From Cytophagales bacterium (GTDB lineage: Bacteria; Bacteroidota; Bacteroidia; Cytophagales; UBA9547): DNA of 6,373 bases. The position numbers and the translations under genes were made by a program. Below are positions 6,093 to 6,373 of the stretch, one piece after another. Positions within the stretch are counted from its first letter, which is position 1. The number at the start of each line of letters is the position of its first letter. The stretch covers positions 1 to 6,373 of the forward strand of contig JAAFJZ010000151.1 of assembly GCA_013298205.1 (NCBI GenBank), given 5' to 3'. Under the pieces are notes generated by a model. The model was not told where the DNA came from, ran no database searches, and saw nothing but the letters and a program-made list of their open reading frames with translations.

Positions 6093-6373
6093 TCATTTTG
6101 CTTGAAAAGAACTTCTATTTTTAATTACATTAAGAGCCAAAAATAAAGATTGTCTAAATGAGTTTTCATCTGCTTGGTTTTTGCCGGCAATTTTGTAGGC
6201 CGTGCCATGGTCGGGTGAGGTGCGCACAAAATTGAGTCCTGCAGTAAAATTGATGCCAGAGTCCATAGCCAAAGCTTTGAAAGGTATCAAACCTTGGTCG
6301 TGGTAGCACGCCATTACGCCATCAAAACCTTTGTATTGGTGTTTGCCAAAGAAGCCATCTGCTGGAAACGGTC
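6093..6373 (-). CDS. pdxA: 4-hydroxythreonine-4-phosphate dehydrogenase, C-terminal part (partial, runs off right edge)
   Basis: PdxA oxidises 4-phosphohydroxy-L-threonine with NAD; its product feeds PdxJ in the DXP-dependent route to pyridoxal phosphate. The window holds the last 92 codons and the TGA stop (complement of 6093-6095). The frame is open to the right edge, so the Met codon at 6314 is internal, not a start. The fragment begins PFPADGFF and carries the family's C-terminal signatures. YHDQGLIPFK contains the third metal-binding His (equivalent to His266 in E. coli) and a conserved Lys, SGINFTAGL a conserved Asn, and FVRTSPDHGTAYKIAGK the substrate-binding Arg and the DHGTA motif. 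The end (FLALNVIKNRSSFQAK) matches the usual family length. From about 6177 to the right edge the DNA is near 49% GC with about half of third positions G or C. The last 28 codons and the neighbouring genes are far more AT-rich. Confidence 0.95.
   Translation of the reverse strand, partial: PFPADGFFGKHQYKGFDGVMACYHDQGLIPFKALAMDSGINFTAGLNFVRTSPDHGTAYKIAGKNQADENSFRQSLFLALNVIKNRSSFQAK

Noticed and set aside
6312..6314. Met codon at 6314 as the start of a short protein
   Set aside because: The frame continues to the window edge and encodes upstream PdxA motifs (PFPADGFF), so this Met is internal.
1..6373. CRISPR array, insertion sequence, tRNA or rRNA
   Set aside because: I saw no regularly spaced direct repeats, transposase motifs, terminal repeats, tRNA cloverleaf or rRNA sequence on either strand.

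Overview
The window looks like chromosomal DNA of a member of the Bacteroidota, most likely Flavobacteriia or a relative. It is very AT-rich in coding and non-coding DNA. Starts are preceded by A-rich leaders rather than Shine-Dalgarno sequences, two start regions carry matches to the Bacteroidota -7 promoter box (TAnnTTTG), and the gene set fits the phylum: a secreted multi-module Ig/PKD-like protein, a ComEC without a zinc-binding metallo-beta-lactamase tail, a Bacteroidota-type LpxK and a small cold-shock protein. The assignment rests on these hallmarks, not on a marker gene.

Layout. The left 1.86 kb (minus strand) is the N-terminal 618 residues of a large exported protein with a signal peptide and tandem beta-sandwich-like modules; it runs off the left edge. 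A 148-bp divergent spacer separates it from a plus-strand pair, comEC (TTG start, 703 aa) and lpxK (351 aa), with only 7 bp between them and so probably one transcript. lpxK converges on a minus-strand gene for a 98-residue DUF3817-type membrane protein. Next on the minus strand come a strong hairpin terminator and a 63-residue cold-shock protein. A 294-bp AT-rich intergenic stretch with several inverted repeats follows, and then the last 92 codons of pdxA (minus strand), cut by the right edge.

How the genes relate. comEC (DNA import channel) and lpxK (lipid A 4'-kinase) share a transcript but no evident pathway. PdxA (pyridoxal phosphate synthesis), the cold-shock protein and the DUF3817 protein are housekeeping or conserved genes. 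The exported protein is the only accessory-type gene.

I see no mobile element, CRISPR array, tRNA or rRNA, and no convincing sign of a new multi-gene system. The points most worth a second look are an abrupt change in base composition inside pdxA, the cluster of inverted repeats and an 11-base homopolymer upstream of the cold-shock gene, and the unrecognised architecture of the truncated exported protein.
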